Source of the DNA: Bacteroidota bacterium
GTDB taxonomy: Bacteria; Bacteroidota; Bacteroidia; CAILMK01; JACPUW01
Length of the DNA: 64,000 nucleotides
NCBI GenBank assembly: GCA_016192035.1
Contig: JACPUW010000004.1
Coordinates: 78,213 to 142,212, forward strand
Reading direction: 5' to 3'
Shown piece by piece: positions 28,899-38,001 of this stretch. Under the pieces are notes generated by a model, which saw only the letters and a list, made by a program, of their open reading frames with translations, made no database searches and was not told the DNA's origin. The stretch's first letter is position 1, and every line of letters starts with the position of its first letter. Made by a program: the position numbers and the translations under genes.

Positions 28899-29184
28899 CC
28901 AAGCCAAGCTACTTGTTAGAGGGCTCCTGCCCGCTATGTCCATCCCCCTGCTGGGAATCGCTGGTTTTTACCTATATAAGTTTGCTGGGCAAGACCTTAG
29001 CTATTTCATACAAACGCTCACCAGCCATTCACTTATGGCACCCGTAATCAGCATTTCGTTACTGCCCAATGTGTTGCTTTTCTTTTACTATATCAACCGC
29101 CAACGGTACAAACAGGGACAAGGGGTAATCTTTGCCCTCCTGCTTTATGGCCTGGCAATAGTGTATTTCAAGTTTTTTGCCTAG
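28891..29184 (+). CDS. Small hypothetical membrane protein between surE and lpxB
   Basis: A 97-residue protein with three likely transmembrane segments (about residues 8-28, 45-65 and 75-96) and few charged residues. Its ATG overlaps the end of surE (8 bp) and its stop lies 4 bp before the GTG of lpxB, so translation is coupled through the operon. Position beside lpxB suggests an envelope role, but no family is recognised; small proteins of this kind occur at this place in related genomes. Confidence 0.75.
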   Translation: MNNQAKLLVRGLLPAMSIPLLGIAGFYLYKFAGQDLSYFIQTLTSHSLMAPVISISLLPNVLLFFYYINRQRYKQGQGVIFALLLYGLAIVYFKFFA

Positions 29185-29188
29185 CGCT

Positions 29189-30298
29189 GTGAAGTACTAT
29201 TTGGTAGCGGGAGAAGCATCAGGCGACCTACACGGCGCGGCACTGGCAAGGGCCATAGCGCAGCTTGATACCACTGCCGAGTTTAGGTACTGGGGAGGCG
29301 ACCAAATGCACGAAGCCATTGGGCATCCACCCGTGGTACATATTCGCCAACTGGCGTTTATGGGTTTTTCAGAAGTATTAAAAAACCTGGGCACTATCCT
29401 TCAGAATTTATCACGCTGCAAGCGCGACCTGGCGGCGTTCGGGCCACACGTGCTGATACTCATAGACTACCCGGGTTTTAACCTGCGCATGGCTGCCCAT
29501 GCCAAATCCCTGGGCCTTAAAGTGGCCTACTACATTTCCCCTCAAGTATGGGCCTGGAAAGCAAAACGGGCTTATGCCATCAAACGGCATGTGGACCGGA
29601 TGCTATGTATCCTTCCCTTTGAAGTGTCTTTTTATCAAAACTATGGGTTCGCGGCGCAGTTTGTGGGCCATCCACTCCTTGATGCCATCCCCCCCCAGAA
29701 ACCCCTGGCCGAAAGGTACCTGCATGGCCCCATTGCCCTGCTGCCCGGAAGCCGCAAACAGGAAGTACAGCGAATGTTGCCGCTGATGATTGAAGTGGCC
29801 AAATCCAGGCCACAAGAACAATTCATGGTAGCCGCAGCCCCCGGACTTGACCTGCAATATTATCTTAACTGGAAATTGCCGGCGAACGTGGCACTCTGGA
29901 AAAACGGCGCGTATGCCCTGCTGTCACAGGCCAAGGCAGCGCTGGTGACCTCTGGCACGGCTACCCTTGAAACTGCCCTGCACCACACCCCAATGGCCGT
30001 TTGCTACAAGGGCAATCCCTTAAGCGTGGCCATAGCCCGCAGGCTCATTCAGGTGAAATACATCTCATTGGTAAACCTTATAGCCGACCGGCCCTTGGTT
30101 AGGGAGCTCATCCAGTCGGGGTGTAGCCCTGCATCTTGCGCCAGTGAGCTAGACCAATTAATGGATAGCGGGTACAGGGAAACCCAACTAAACGGGTTTA
30201 AGGAAGTGCGGCAGATACTGGGACAAGGCGGTGCTTCTCTACGCGCTGCGGCAGCCATTCATGCATTGGCAAGCTCTACCGGGGGGAAGGGCCGCTAA
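29189..30298 (+). CDS. lpxB: Lipid-A-disaccharide synthase LpxB
   Basis: A 369-residue GT19 glycosyltransferase making the beta-1,6 disaccharide of lipid A from UDP-2,3-diacylglucosamine and lipid X at the inner membrane. Signatures: YYLVAGEASGDLHGA at the N-terminus, DYPGFNLRMA, YISPQVWAWK, LLPGSRKQEV, and SGTATLETALHHTPMAVCYK in the UDP-binding half. GTG 29189 is preferred since it directly precedes the conserved KYYLVAGE; TTG 29177 would overlap the preceding gene. Shows that the organism makes lipid A. Confidence 0.96.
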   Translation: MKYYLVAGEASGDLHGAALARAIAQLDTTAEFRYWGGDQMHEAIGHPPVVHIRQLAFMGFSEVLKNLGTILQNLSRCKRDLAAFGPHVLILIDYPGFNLRMAAHAKSLGLKVAYYISPQVWAWKAKRAYAIKRHVDRMLCILPFEVSFYQNYGFAAQFVGHPLLDAIPPQKPLAERYLHGPIALLPGSRKQEVQRMLPLMIEVAKSRPQEQFMVAAAPGLDLQYYLNWKLPANVALWKNGAYALLSQAKAALVTSGTATLETALHHTPMAVCYKGNPLSVAIARRLIQVKYISLVNLIADRPLVRELIQSGCSPASCASELDQLMDSGYRETQLNGFKEVRQILGQGGASLRAAAAIHALASSTGGKGR

Positions 30299-30344
30299 TT
30301 CGGAATACCCTAGTACTTTCGCTTTGAAGAGAGAAGTGAAAAGT

Positions 30345-30716
30345 ATGAGAACTTTATTGGCCTTGCTGTGCCTGGCACAGCTTTTTGCAGGATGTGAGGT
30401 TGAGGAATTCCAAGACCTGGCCTCAGAGCTGGTGGGTACCTATCAAGGTGAAGCCAGCGACGACTTTATACGCATGAAAAACCAGGAAATCATTGTTTCC
30501 AGGATTTCTGACCACCTGATAGAGGTAACTCCAAGTATGGACAACATGATCACAATCCCATTTAGGCTGGAAATAGTGCAAGATGGCAAGTACGTGAAGC
30601 ACACGCCCGATGCCGTTGACATAAGCTTTGAAGCAACCATGAGCGGTGACCGGGTCAAACTGTCTTTTCAGGCAAACAATCCCTTACACTCATTTGATGG
30701 TAACAGGAAAAAATAA
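30345..30716 (+). CDS. Small predicted lipoprotein
   Basis: A 123-residue protein with a type II signal peptide: MRTLLALLCLAQLFAGC, with the lipobox LFAGC and lipidated Cys17. The mature part is a short beta-rich domain (LVGTYQGEASDDFIRMKNQEI, then IEVTPSMDNMITIPFRLEIV) resembling small lipocalin/calycin-like modules of unknown function. ATG 30345 is chosen because it places the signal peptide correctly; the frame is open upstream inside lpxB. No family assignment. Confidence 0.8.
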   Translation: MRTLLALLCLAQLFAGCEVEEFQDLASELVGTYQGEASDDFIRMKNQEIIVSRISDHLIEVTPSMDNMITIPFRLEIVQDGKYVKHTPDAVDISFEATMSGDRVKLSFQANNPLHSFDGNRKK

Positions 30717-30769
30717 TTTGGGGGCTTGTATGTAGAAATCCCTAATTTGTGCCTTCAAATGTTAAAGGT

Positions 30770-33322
30770 ATGAGGTTCACCAAGGTTTCATTTTATTTAT
30801 TATTTGTCTTATTTTTAACTATTTACAGCCTTGACCTAATGGGCCAGTCCTGTCAGGTGAAGGTGTTTGCCAACAAGGAGGGCATATGCAAAGGAGCACA
30901 GGCACAACTGAGGATCAGCCTGGCCGACACCCTGCCTACCTCCCTCACCACCAACAATTCCCAGCGCGGCAACATGTTTACCCTGGTGGCCAAGAACGAC
31001 ATCATTATTACCCATTTTGATGGGCACCCGCAATCGGACACCAAGTACGCCATATACTACAAAACAGGCACTTATGTAGGCGCCGAGCGGGATAGCACCC
31101 TGTGGACCCTGTTGGGGAGGCACTATAATGTCAAGTCAAACGGCACCGGATACGCTACCAGGATACCCATCTACTTTAGGGTGCAGGTGAAAAAGGGCGA
31201 CTCGGTTTCCTTTTACGTGAGCTCCACCACCTCCGTATCACAGAACTATCTAAACGGCAGCGTACAACACGCCGTGTTCTCCACCGACAACAACCTGTTT
31301 ATGCGCGAGGGGGTGGGGCTTGACTGGCCTTTTACCCATGCAGCCATTACGGGAATTTTCGCGCCCAGGGTATGGAACGGAACGATCTACTACGAACTAG
31401 ACGCGCCCAAAACGGTGAAATGGAGTACTTCAGAGACCACCGATACCATTTATGTGCGCCCCACCAAATCAACCACCTACTTTGCCGATGTGAACTTTGG
31501 CACATGCAAACTACGGGACTCGGTAAGAATAACGGTTGAAAACCTCAGTGTTGACCTAGGCCCCGATAGGTACCTATGTGCCGGGGGCAGCATACAGCTC
31601 GATGGCGGCACTGCACCCAAGGGAACCAAGTACACCTGGAGCCCCGGTGGCCCAGGCAACCGCTTGCGCTCCTATTCCGCCGGGGGGGTCAAATCTGTTT
31701 CCGTGGTTACCCCCTTTGGCTGTAAGTACACCGACACGGTGGTTATCAATGATGTGACCTCACCTTCGGTGTCACTGGGCAGCGACAAAGACCTGTGTGA
31801 AGGGGATACACTATACCTAGACCCTGGGACATATGGCGCCAAGCACACATTTAAGTGGAATACCAACGATACCACCCGCAGGCTCATGGTCACTGCCGGT
31901 GGAAAGTTTGCGATTACGGTAAAGGACTCTTTTGGTTGTGAAGGCAAAGGATCTGTGGAGGTGTTCCAGAGGGCCACGCCGGTGCCTGACCTGGGCAAGG
32001 ACAAGGAAATATGTGAAGGCAAGGAATTTGTGTTGGATGCCGGATTTAGCGATGGAAAAACCACCTATTTGTGGTCAACAACAGAAACCACCAAAACCAT
32101 ATCAATAACCAAAACCGGAAACTACTCCGTGTTGGTAACCACCGAGTTTGGATGCCAGGGAAGGGATACCGCCACCTATTTTTTCCATGGAAATCCCACC
32201 AGCCCCATGGACCGCAACGTGTTTGCCTGCAAGGGTAGCGAAATACTCCTTGATGCCGGTGGGCACGGCCCTGGCAGTGCCTACTCCTGGAGTACCGGCC
32301 AAACAACACAAACCGTAAAGACTACCAATGCCGGCGATTTCTTGGTGACGATAACCGACTCGTTCAAATGCACCTACACCGACACCATAACGGTAGTACA
32401 CCGAAAACTGCCCAAGGTGGACTTGGGGGCCAACCTCACCATCTGTGAGGGATATACGGCCAAGCTGGACGCCGGCTATAACGATGGAAAAACACACTAC
32501 GCCTGGAGCACCAGTGACACCACCAAAGACATTACCGTGAGTGCATCGGGCACTTACTCGGTGGTGGTAACCGACTCATTTGGATGTGCCAACAGCGACG
32601 AAGTAACCGTGGTGGTGTTTCCCCTACCAGTAAGTGGATTGGGGCCTGATACCTCCGTATGCAGCAGCGAAACCCTGACACTAGACCCCGGAAGCCATGC
32701 CAAATACCTGTGGAGCAATGCCGCTACTACACGCACCATTACCGTGGGCCCAGGCACCTACTCGGTGGAAATTACCGGAGCCAGTGGGTGCACCCTTGTG
32801 GATGAAATTACGGTAAGCCTCCTGCCCACCCCCGAATCATCCTTTACCCATGAAGTGGCCGGCGGACAGGCCATGGCGTTTGAAAGCACTTCTAGCCATG
32901 CCGTGGGCCACAAGTGGAATTTTGGCGATGGCGGCACGGCCACCGGCAAAAAAGTAACCCATTGGTACAAAACATCTGGCGACTATACCGTGACGCTCAA
33001 GGCCACAAACCGCTGTGGCGAGGACGAAAGCAGCTATTCGGTGAAAGTAGATCCCAGTGGACTGCCCGAGTCAACCAGGGCGGTCTTTTCTGTTTACCCC
33101 AATCCGGCAAACGGAAGCTTTATGGTAGAAGGCCCAGCGGGCAACCTACACCTAGCCATAGTAACCTTACAGGGCAAAACCCTTGACATAGTGAGCGTAC
33201 CCACGGCAAATGGAGCCTGGAAAGTTGATTTGGCACAGCTGCCTGCCCCAGGCATCTACTTGTTACAGGCTACCACAGATGACGGTTTGCGCTGGTGCCA
33301 GCCCATTCAACTTGGTTTCTAG
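30770..33322 (+). CDS. Repeat-rich T9SS surface protein with PKD domain (type A sorting domain)
   Basis: A secreted protein of about 850 residues. Signal peptide up to about residue 26 (…LDLMGQ). An N-terminal beta-rich domain of ~200 residues follows, then at least five tandem ~75-85-residue modules of the pattern LGxD..C.G...LD.G....Y.WST..TT..I.V...G.Y.V.VTD.FGC, one PKD domain (HKWNFGDGGTATGK…) and a type A sorting domain (VYPNPANGSFMVEG … APGIYLLQAT). The tandem Cys-containing modules look like a stalk presenting the N-terminal domain at the surface. Inferred adhesin or structural protein. ATG 30770 preferred to GTG 30749. Its stop is only 2 bp from the convergent AddB-like gene. Confidence 0.88.
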   Translation: MRFTKVSFYLLFVLFLTIYSLDLMGQSCQVKVFANKEGICKGAQAQLRISLADTLPTSLTTNNSQRGNMFTLVAKNDIIITHFDGHPQSDTKYAIYYKTGTYVGAERDSTLWTLLGRHYNVKSNGTGYATRIPIYFRVQVKKGDSVSFYVSSTTSVSQNYLNGSVQHAVFSTDNNLFMREGVGLDWPFTHAAITGIFAPRVWNGTIYYELDAPKTVKWSTSETTDTIYVRPTKSTTYFADVNFGTCKLRDSVRITVENLSVDLGPDRYLCAGGSIQLDGGTAPKGTKYTWSPGGPGNRLRSYSAGGVKSVSVVTPFGCKYTDTVVINDVTSPSVSLGSDKDLCEGDTLYLDPGTYGAKHTFKWNTNDTTRRLMVTAGGKFAITVKDSFGCEGKGSVEVFQRATPVPDLGKDKEICEGKEFVLDAGFSDGKTTYLWSTTETTKTISITKTGNYSVLVTTEFGCQGRDTATYFFHGNPTSPMDRNVFACKGSEILLDAGGHGPGSAYSWSTGQTTQTVKTTNAGDFLVTITDSFKCTYTDTITVVHRKLPKVDLGANLTICEGYTAKLDAGYNDGKTHYAWSTSDTTKDITVSASGTYSVVVTDSFGCANSDEVTVVVFPLPVSGLGPDTSVCSSETLTLDPGSHAKYLWSNAATTRTITVGPGTYSVEITGASGCTLVDEITVSLLPTPESSFTHEVAGGQAMAFESTSSHAVGHKWNFGDGGTATGKKVTHWYKTSGDYTVTLKATNRCGEDESSYSVKVDPSGLPESTRAVFSVYPNPANGSFMVEGPAGNLHLAIVTLQGKTLDIVSVPTANGAWKVDLAQLPAPGIYLLQATTDDGLRWCQPIQLGF

Positions 33323-33324
33323 GT

Positions 33325-36135
33325 CTATACCAAGTCCATCATAAGGTATTTGCGCTCTGATTCCGGGTCGGTGAGCTCAAACGGCCTTTGGCTGTCCCAG
33401 ATTTGTTCCAGTAAGCTTACCAACCCCTTGTGGTAAGCAACAAAATGGGGCAGTGACCAAGCATTCTCCGTAACGGGCACCACCATGCCAGGCCCACCCT
33501 TGGCCAAGCTAAACACCACTGGTTGAATAGATTCTGATGGATTGTTCATGAGATAGACCAGTGCATAAAACAGGGTTTGCATGGCCGGGGCATACTGCGC
33601 TTTGGTAAACAGGGGCAACACCTTGTCTTCCTTGGTTACCGACAGTCTCACCGAGCCTGTTTTATAGTCCACCAGGCGTTTTTTTCCCATTACCTCATCC
33701 AGCCGGTCCAACTGGCCTTTGAGCCTGATTTTCTTAGGCCCATCTGTCGTTTGAATGGGTATATCATAATAAAAATCAGCACTCTCCAAAGCCCGCAATA
33801 CCAGTCCCTCGGTGTGCAGGTCAGTGGTAATGGCATTCTGGGCCATTTTGAGGCACACGTTAAAAAACAAGCGGTTTCGCCCCCTTAGCTCTGCTGGTTG
33901 CAGGTGCATGACTTGCTCCAGGTAGTGCCCCAGGGTAGGCACCAATTTTTGTTGCATGGCCGCCATGAGGTGTGGCCCCAACTCTTGGTGCAGGTATGGG
34001 GTATAGATTTCTTCAAGGGTGTGGTGTACTATGGTGCCCATGGCTATGTGGTCCACTTCCTCCATCACCAATTGGGGCTCCATAAAATTGGCCACATACC
34101 TCAGGTAAAACTGTATGGGACTCTTAATATAGGTAGATAGGGCCGATGGCGACATACCGCGGCCTACCTCCCCTTCTTTTACCTCATAGCGCGCCAGTGA
34201 TGCCATAGCCCACTGGTCTTTGTCCACCGACCAATCACGGTAGTTATTGACCTGTCCCTTAAGGGTATATACCTGTTCTTTGATGGATAGGTGGGCCAAT
34301 TCCTGCTTTATTTGGCGGACAAACCGGCTCATCTCGCCCTTGCCTTCCCCGTCGGTATCGGTATTGTAATACAGGTACACATCTTGGGCCCTGTGCATCA
34401 TGCGGTAGAAGTAGTATGACCACATGGCGTCGTTGTCGCCAGTGGTTGGCAAACCAAAAGCCTTGCGCAGCGCGTGGGGAATAAGGGTTTGGCGCTTGCC
34501 CGCGCGGGGCAGTACGCCTTCGTTGGCCGAAAGCACAAATAAACAGTCAAAATCTATGGCACGGGCTTCTAGCAAGCCCATCACTTGCACGCCCGTAAGC
34601 GGTTCGCCCTCAAAAGCAATGCTCTGTCCGCTCAGTGCTTCCTTGAGCAGGGGCCAGGCTTGTGGCACATCATCATTATTAAGGTATCTGGCATAGAGCT
34701 TAGAAAATAGCTTGATCTGTTGCAGGGTGTGCAGGGCTATGTGCTCACCCACGGCTTCGCCCTTAGCCTTGGCCAGGAGGGCTGCGGCGCCCATGAGTTT
34801 TTGGTAAAGTTCATGGGCAGTGTGGGCAGGTGCCAGCAGGCCCCGCAACCCAGGGTGCAGGCCAAATGTATCAAGCCATGCCAAAGGGATGTACACCATA
34901 TTGCCGCTAAGTATTTCTGCTTGCAGCCTTTGTGATTCCCCATTCATAAACCCTTTCATATCAGGGTGCCTGAGCACTTTGAGTACTTTTCGGTAGGCAA
35001 ACGATTTCTTATGTGGATCAAAGTGTGCATAGAGCTGTGCCAGGTCGGCCAGGAGCGACCATAAAGACGTGGAAACCAGCGGCAAGCCCATAGTGATGTT
35101 GTAGGGAAATGGGAGTCCGGTCACCACTTGCAGCACTGCCCTTATAGACTGCTCATCAGGCAATACCAAGCCTGTGCGCCCGTTGCGCCGGTTATGAGGC
35201 AATTCGTTCATTTGTTGCCACATGGCTTGGACCATGCCTGTGGTGCCAGATGCGCCAACCACTGAAATCTGCTTGTGCCCGTGGGCCAACCTGCTGGGCA
35301 ATTGATAATCATCATGACCCCTGCCCCCCCACAGGGGAAACTTGCCCCTATTCAGGCGCATAAAGTGTCCGGCCTGGTGGTGAGGGGCCATATAGTGCGC
35401 GTCGCAATCAAAGAAATACAGTGTCTCATGGGCCAGTCCTTCCATTAGGGTAAAAAGGGCTTCGTCGGCAGGTGTTAGGGCATTGAACCCACATATGGCC
35501 AGGGTTTTTCCGCCCAGGTACGGGGCCAGTGCCCCTGGACGCAAAATCAACTGGCGCTGGGCCATAGCCCCGTAAGCAGTGCCCATTTCCATGAGCCGGT
35601 GGTGAAAAGAAAAATAGAGTGCCCCCATAAGGCGCCACAGCAAGATGAAATCCAACTGCACCCCCTGGGCAGGTTTACCTGAAAAATGTGCCCAAAACCG
35701 CTTAAAATGTTCGAGTTGCTCAGGCGGCAGCGAAAAGGAACCCTCCAGGTCGCGCAGCTGGGCCAGGCTTGAAAAGAGCAGCTTGGGATCGGCCAGTGCG
35801 GCATCCATGTCGTTAAAATCGGCTATGATGGTTTCTCCCAGCGGAAAGAACCTTAGCAGGGGCAGGGGTTCGTCGGCAGGATCCAGGAGTTTCAGGTAGC
35901 AGCCATAGAGCTCAAACACCAATTGCATGGGGTCCATCACCACCAAATGCCCCTTATTCTCTACCAATTGGCTAATGGAAACGCACTCAGGCAACAGCAG
36001 GGGCCCATCCATGGTCTGGGCCATATGCTGATGTACATAGTGGGCAGGCCGCTTGCCCGGAAAAAGCAGTAGGGTTTGGCCCCAGGCCACCCCCCTATTC
36101 TGCAAGTCGTGGATCACTTCTTCAATAAATGTCAT
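33325..36135 (-). CDS. AddB-like PD-(D/E)XK nuclease/inactive helicase
   Basis: A 936-residue protein of the PD-(D/E)XK nuclease family resembling AddB. The N-terminal LLLFPGKRPAHYV occupies the place of a (degenerate) Walker A; the helicase-like core has ICGFNALTPADEALF and LPDEQS; the nuclease domain near residues 780-830 has LKGQLDRLDE and LVDYKTGS, giving the D…(D/E)xK catalytic set. AddAB processes double-strand breaks for RecA loading. The helicase partner AddA (UvrD-like) is not adjacent, which is atypical. The four Fe-S cysteines of Bacillus AddB are not evident. ATG 36135 (MTFIEEV) is preferred to TTG 36153. Confidence 0.85.
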   Translation of the reverse strand: MTFIEEVIHDLQNRGVAWGQTLLLFPGKRPAHYVHQHMAQTMDGPLLLPECVSISQLVENKGHLVVMDPMQLVFELYGCYLKLLDPADEPLPLLRFFPLGETIIADFNDMDAALADPKLLFSSLAQLRDLEGSFSLPPEQLEHFKRFWAHFSGKPAQGVQLDFILLWRLMGALYFSFHHRLMEMGTAYGAMAQRQLILRPGALAPYLGGKTLAICGFNALTPADEALFTLMEGLAHETLYFFDCDAHYMAPHHQAGHFMRLNRGKFPLWGGRGHDDYQLPSRLAHGHKQISVVGASGTTGMVQAMWQQMNELPHNRRNGRTGLVLPDEQSIRAVLQVVTGLPFPYNITMGLPLVSTSLWSLLADLAQLYAHFDPHKKSFAYRKVLKVLRHPDMKGFMNGESQRLQAEILSGNMVYIPLAWLDTFGLHPGLRGLLAPAHTAHELYQKLMGAAALLAKAKGEAVGEHIALHTLQQIKLFSKLYARYLNNDDVPQAWPLLKEALSGQSIAFEGEPLTGVQVMGLLEARAIDFDCLFVLSANEGVLPRAGKRQTLIPHALRKAFGLPTTGDNDAMWSYYFYRMMHRAQDVYLYYNTDTDGEGKGEMSRFVRQIKQELAHLSIKEQVYTLKGQVNNYRDWSVDKDQWAMASLARYEVKEGEVGRGMSPSALSTYIKSPIQFYLRYVANFMEPQLVMEEVDHIAMGTIVHHTLEEIYTPYLHQELGPHLMAAMQQKLVPTLGHYLEQVMHLQPAELRGRNRLFFNVCLKMAQNAITTDLHTEGLVLRALESADFYYDIPIQTTDGPKKIRLKGQLDRLDEVMGKKRLVDYKTGSVRLSVTKEDKVLPLFTKAQYAPAMQTLFYALVYLMNNPSESIQPVVFSLAKGGPGMVVPVTENAWSLPHFVAYHKGLVSLLEQIWDSQRPFELTDPESERKYLMMDLV

Positions 36136-36464
36136 AAGCCGCAGGGACAGCAAAACGATAGGAATGGTAAAAATAGGCTGTTCACACGCATAGCAACCGT
36201 ACCCCCCTTTTTTTTCATTGGCCGGCAGGCCGGCAACAAGTGCATACTACGTGCCCACTGGCATGCTGCACAGGCCCTGGCCCAGCCAGTGGCCCACCTT
36301 CAGCTCTTTACCCAGATTGTGGCAAAAGGCTGTTAAACTGCCCATTACCACCCATTATCCATGTATTGGCCACTATATATGACTGGCCATGGGTTATCCA
36401 AATTTGCCCTAACCTTGTACCGCCGGAAAGCTTGGAAACCCGGCATTGTTAGCCTACCCTTCAT
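36136..36464. other. Divergent intergenic region between the AddB-like gene and ndh
   Basis: About 330 bases without a gene. It must hold both promoters. On the plus strand TAACCTTG (36410-36417) is one mismatch from TAnnTTTG and lies 47 bases before the ndh ATG. On the minus strand TATCGTTTTG near 36149-36158 is a loose match for the AddB-like gene. A pair of GCCGGC palindromes sits near 36223-36236. No RNA gene was recognised. Confidence 0.4.
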
Positions 36465-37748
36465 ATGAACGACCGATCGATACACATACCCCATAGCCCA
36501 CTGCCGCGCATAGTAGTGATAGGCGGGGGATTTGCCGGCCTGGAGCTGTGCAAGCGCATAGACGACACCAAGTACCAAACGGTGTTGCTTGACCGGTACA
36601 ACTTCCACACGTTTCAGCCGCTGCTGTACCAGGTGGCCACGGCAGGCCTGGAACCCAGCAGCATATCGGGACCACTGCGCAACATATTCAAAAACAAGCG
36701 AAACTTTCATTTCCGCTTGGTGGAAGTGGACAAGGTATGCGTGGATGAACACGCAGTACACACCACCCAAGGAGCGCTGCGGTTTGACCTGCTGGTGGTG
36801 GCCAACGGCACAAAGACCAACTACTTTGGGCACAAAGAGAAGTATGAAGGTGCATTTCCGCTAAAGCAAACCCCACAGGCACTGGCCCTTCGAAATAGCA
36901 CCCTTCGCAATTTTGAAGAGGCCCTTTCCGTAACCAACCCCGACGAAAGGCAATCTATGCTGAATGTGGTGGTGGTGGGCGGTGGCCCTACCGGGGTAGA
37001 AGTATCTGGTGCTTATAGCGAACTAAGAAACAAAATTTTGCCCTGTGACTATCCGGAGTTAGATTTTGGGCTCATGCAGATCCACCTTATAGAGGGTAGC
37101 GGCCAACTGCTGAACGGCATGAGCAAAAAATCACAGGAAAACGCGCTCAAAGCACTCACCAACATGGGGGTACAGGTAAGGCTCAACGCCAGGGTAGTTT
37201 CTTACCAAAACCATGTGGCTACCCTCAATGACGGAACCGAACTTAGGGCACATACCCTGGTATGGGCTGCCGGGGTCACGGCCAACTTGATACCCGGGCT
37301 TGAGGCCTATGCCCAAGCACCCAGCAACCGGCTATTGGTAGATGGCCACCAACTAATTGTAGGCACAAAAAACGTGTATGCCCTGGGCGATATAGCCCTA
37401 ATGCCTGGCGGAGACTACCCCAATGGGCACCCCCAGTTGGCCCAGGTGGCCATACAGCAAGCCAAGTGCCTGGCCAAGAACCTACGCCACGGTACAGATA
37501 CCGAAAGGTGGACGGCGTTTAGATACAAGGACAAGGGGAGCATGGCCACTATAGGTCGCAACCAAGCGGTGGTGGACCTGCCGGGCAATATCCATTTCCA
37601 CGGCGGGTTGGCCTGGTTTATCTGGATGTTTGTCCACTTGATGGCCATCATAGGTTTTAGAAACCGGGTGGTCATCCTAATGAACTGGATATGGAACTAC
37701 TTTACCTATGACCGCAGCATACGCCTGATCTTACGGGCAGGGAGCTAG
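36465..37748 (+). CDS. ndh: Type II NADH dehydrogenase (NDH-2)
   Basis: A 427-residue peripheral membrane flavoprotein that passes electrons from NADH to the quinone pool without proton pumping. FAD-binding motif VVIGGGFAGLELCK (about residues 16-29), NAD-binding motif VVVVGGGPTGVEVSG (about 165-180), and the quinone-side AYALGDIA…HPQLAQVAIQQAK block. The C-terminal HLMAIIGFRNRVVILMNWIWNYFTYD is the amphipathic membrane-anchoring helix region typical of NDH-2. Normal length. Confidence 0.93.
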   Translation: MNDRSIHIPHSPLPRIVVIGGGFAGLELCKRIDDTKYQTVLLDRYNFHTFQPLLYQVATAGLEPSSISGPLRNIFKNKRNFHFRLVEVDKVCVDEHAVHTTQGALRFDLLVVANGTKTNYFGHKEKYEGAFPLKQTPQALALRNSTLRNFEEALSVTNPDERQSMLNVVVVGGGPTGVEVSGAYSELRNKILPCDYPELDFGLMQIHLIEGSGQLLNGMSKKSQENALKALTNMGVQVRLNARVVSYQNHVATLNDGTELRAHTLVWAAGVTANLIPGLEAYAQAPSNRLLVDGHQLIVGTKNVYALGDIALMPGGDYPNGHPQLAQVAIQQAKCLAKNLRHGTDTERWTAFRYKDKGSMATIGRNQAVVDLPGNIHFHGGLAWFIWMFVHLMAIIGFRNRVVILMNWIWNYFTYDRSIRLILRAGS

Positions 37749-37816
37749 TTTGAAACGTGAAGGGGCCTGTGGTTAGACCCCTGGGCCGCCACGGCATGGC
37801 CCTTGGCCTCTGGGAC

Positions 37817-37824
37817 TATATTTG
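37817..37824 (+). promoter_or_regulatory. Perfect promoter element with an orphan ATG
   Basis: TATATTTG, a perfect TAnnTTTG. An ATG follows 5 bases later (37830) but its frame stops after 14 codons. Either this serves the restriction-modification genes with a ~170-base leader, or it is the stub of a gene cut off at the left edge of the island. Confidence 0.45.
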
Positions 37825-38001
37825 CCCATATGTACTTTAAGTCAATACCAAATGCGCAATTAACCCTTCGCTAAAAGATTAATGGACAATCAATTACCTA
37901 CTTATAGGCCTTACTGGTGGGTGGCCAACCATTACAATCAAAACCCTACTTGATGATTCCATAGCCTAACCTATTAATTCAATGAGAGATAACAAGGATA
38001 A

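Noticed and set aside
36136..36464. Possible tRNA or small RNA in the divergent intergenic region
   Set aside because: No cloverleaf, CCA or conserved loop sequence could be found; GCCGGC palindromes alone are not evidence.
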